DNA from: Bacteroidales bacterium GP2
GTDB taxonomy: Bacteria; Bacteroidota; Bacteroidia; Bacteroidales; Muribaculaceae
Length of the DNA stretch: 24,794 bases
Assembly (NCBI GenBank): GCA_001701115.1
Contig: DAAJ01000102.1
Coordinates: forward strand, 38,776 to 63,569
Direction of reading: 5' to 3'
Under the pieces are notes generated by a model. It saw only the letters and a list, made by a program, of their open reading frames with translations. It was not told where the DNA came from and searched no databases. Positions 24,780 to 24,794 of the stretch are shown here, piece by piece. The position numbers and the translations under genes were made by a program. Each line of letters begins with the position of its first letter. The stretch's first letter is position 1.

Positions 24780-24794
24780 CGGCAAGGTCAAGAG

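Noticed and set aside
1..24794. Mobile elements, CRISPR, tRNA or rRNA genes
   Set aside because: No transposase, integrase, regular short repeats or tRNA-like cloverleaf was seen on reading both strands; gene content is chromosomal housekeeping.

Overview
The window looks like a chromosomal housekeeping segment from a member of the Bacteroidales, probably near the Muribaculaceae. Several things point there: -7 boxes of the form TAnnTTTG in front of genes, few Shine-Dalgarno sequences, the gene orders sppA-lpxK-pnp-thiL and nusB-yajC-ybbR-coaE, and the long Bacteroidetes form of NusB. The genus is inferred from recalled family features, not from a search. I found no rRNA, tRNA, insertion sequence, prophage or CRISPR array, and no gene-free stretch longer than about 180 bases.

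Layout. (1) 2-1072 (+) is the 3' part of lysA (diaminopimelate decarboxylase). It converges on the minus-strand operon 1091-3229 (small acidic protein, agmatine deiminase, N-carbamoylputrescine amidase), and both share one 13-bp hairpin terminator. (2) 3407-9308 (+) holds a secreted alpha/beta hydrolase, then sppA, lpxK, pnp and thiL. (3) 9460-12853 (+) holds nusB, yajC, ybbR and coaE. (4) 12801-15782 (-) holds a threonine-synthase-like gene, a small conserved protein, an acyltransferase and an omega-amidase-like hydrolase; its end overlaps coaE tail to tail. (5) 15853-23091 (-) is a tight run of prfC, thrA, a small membrane protein, an orphan sensor kinase and a MATE transporter. (6) 23159-24779 (+) holds a TrmH-type methyltransferase and radA, whose frame breaks just before the window ends.

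How the genes work together. Aspartate-family metabolism recurs: lysA makes lysine from diaminopimelate, thrA carries out the first and third steps to homoserine, and a ThrC homologue follows. The agu operon turns agmatine into putrescine. Envelope functions are sppA, lpxK, yajC, ybbR, the acyltransferase and MATE. RNA, translation and DNA upkeep are covered by nusB, prfC, trmH and radA.

The most unusual items are: (a) a NusB with an internal tandem duplication of about 170 residues; (b) a ThrC homologue that keeps the fold and the PLP lysine but has lost nearly every other active-site motif; (c) a radA reading frame that ends exactly before the Lon-like domain; (d) face-to-face divergent promoters with a nearly leaderless trmH; and (e) a PNP with Asp where the base-recognising Asn of human PNP normally sits.
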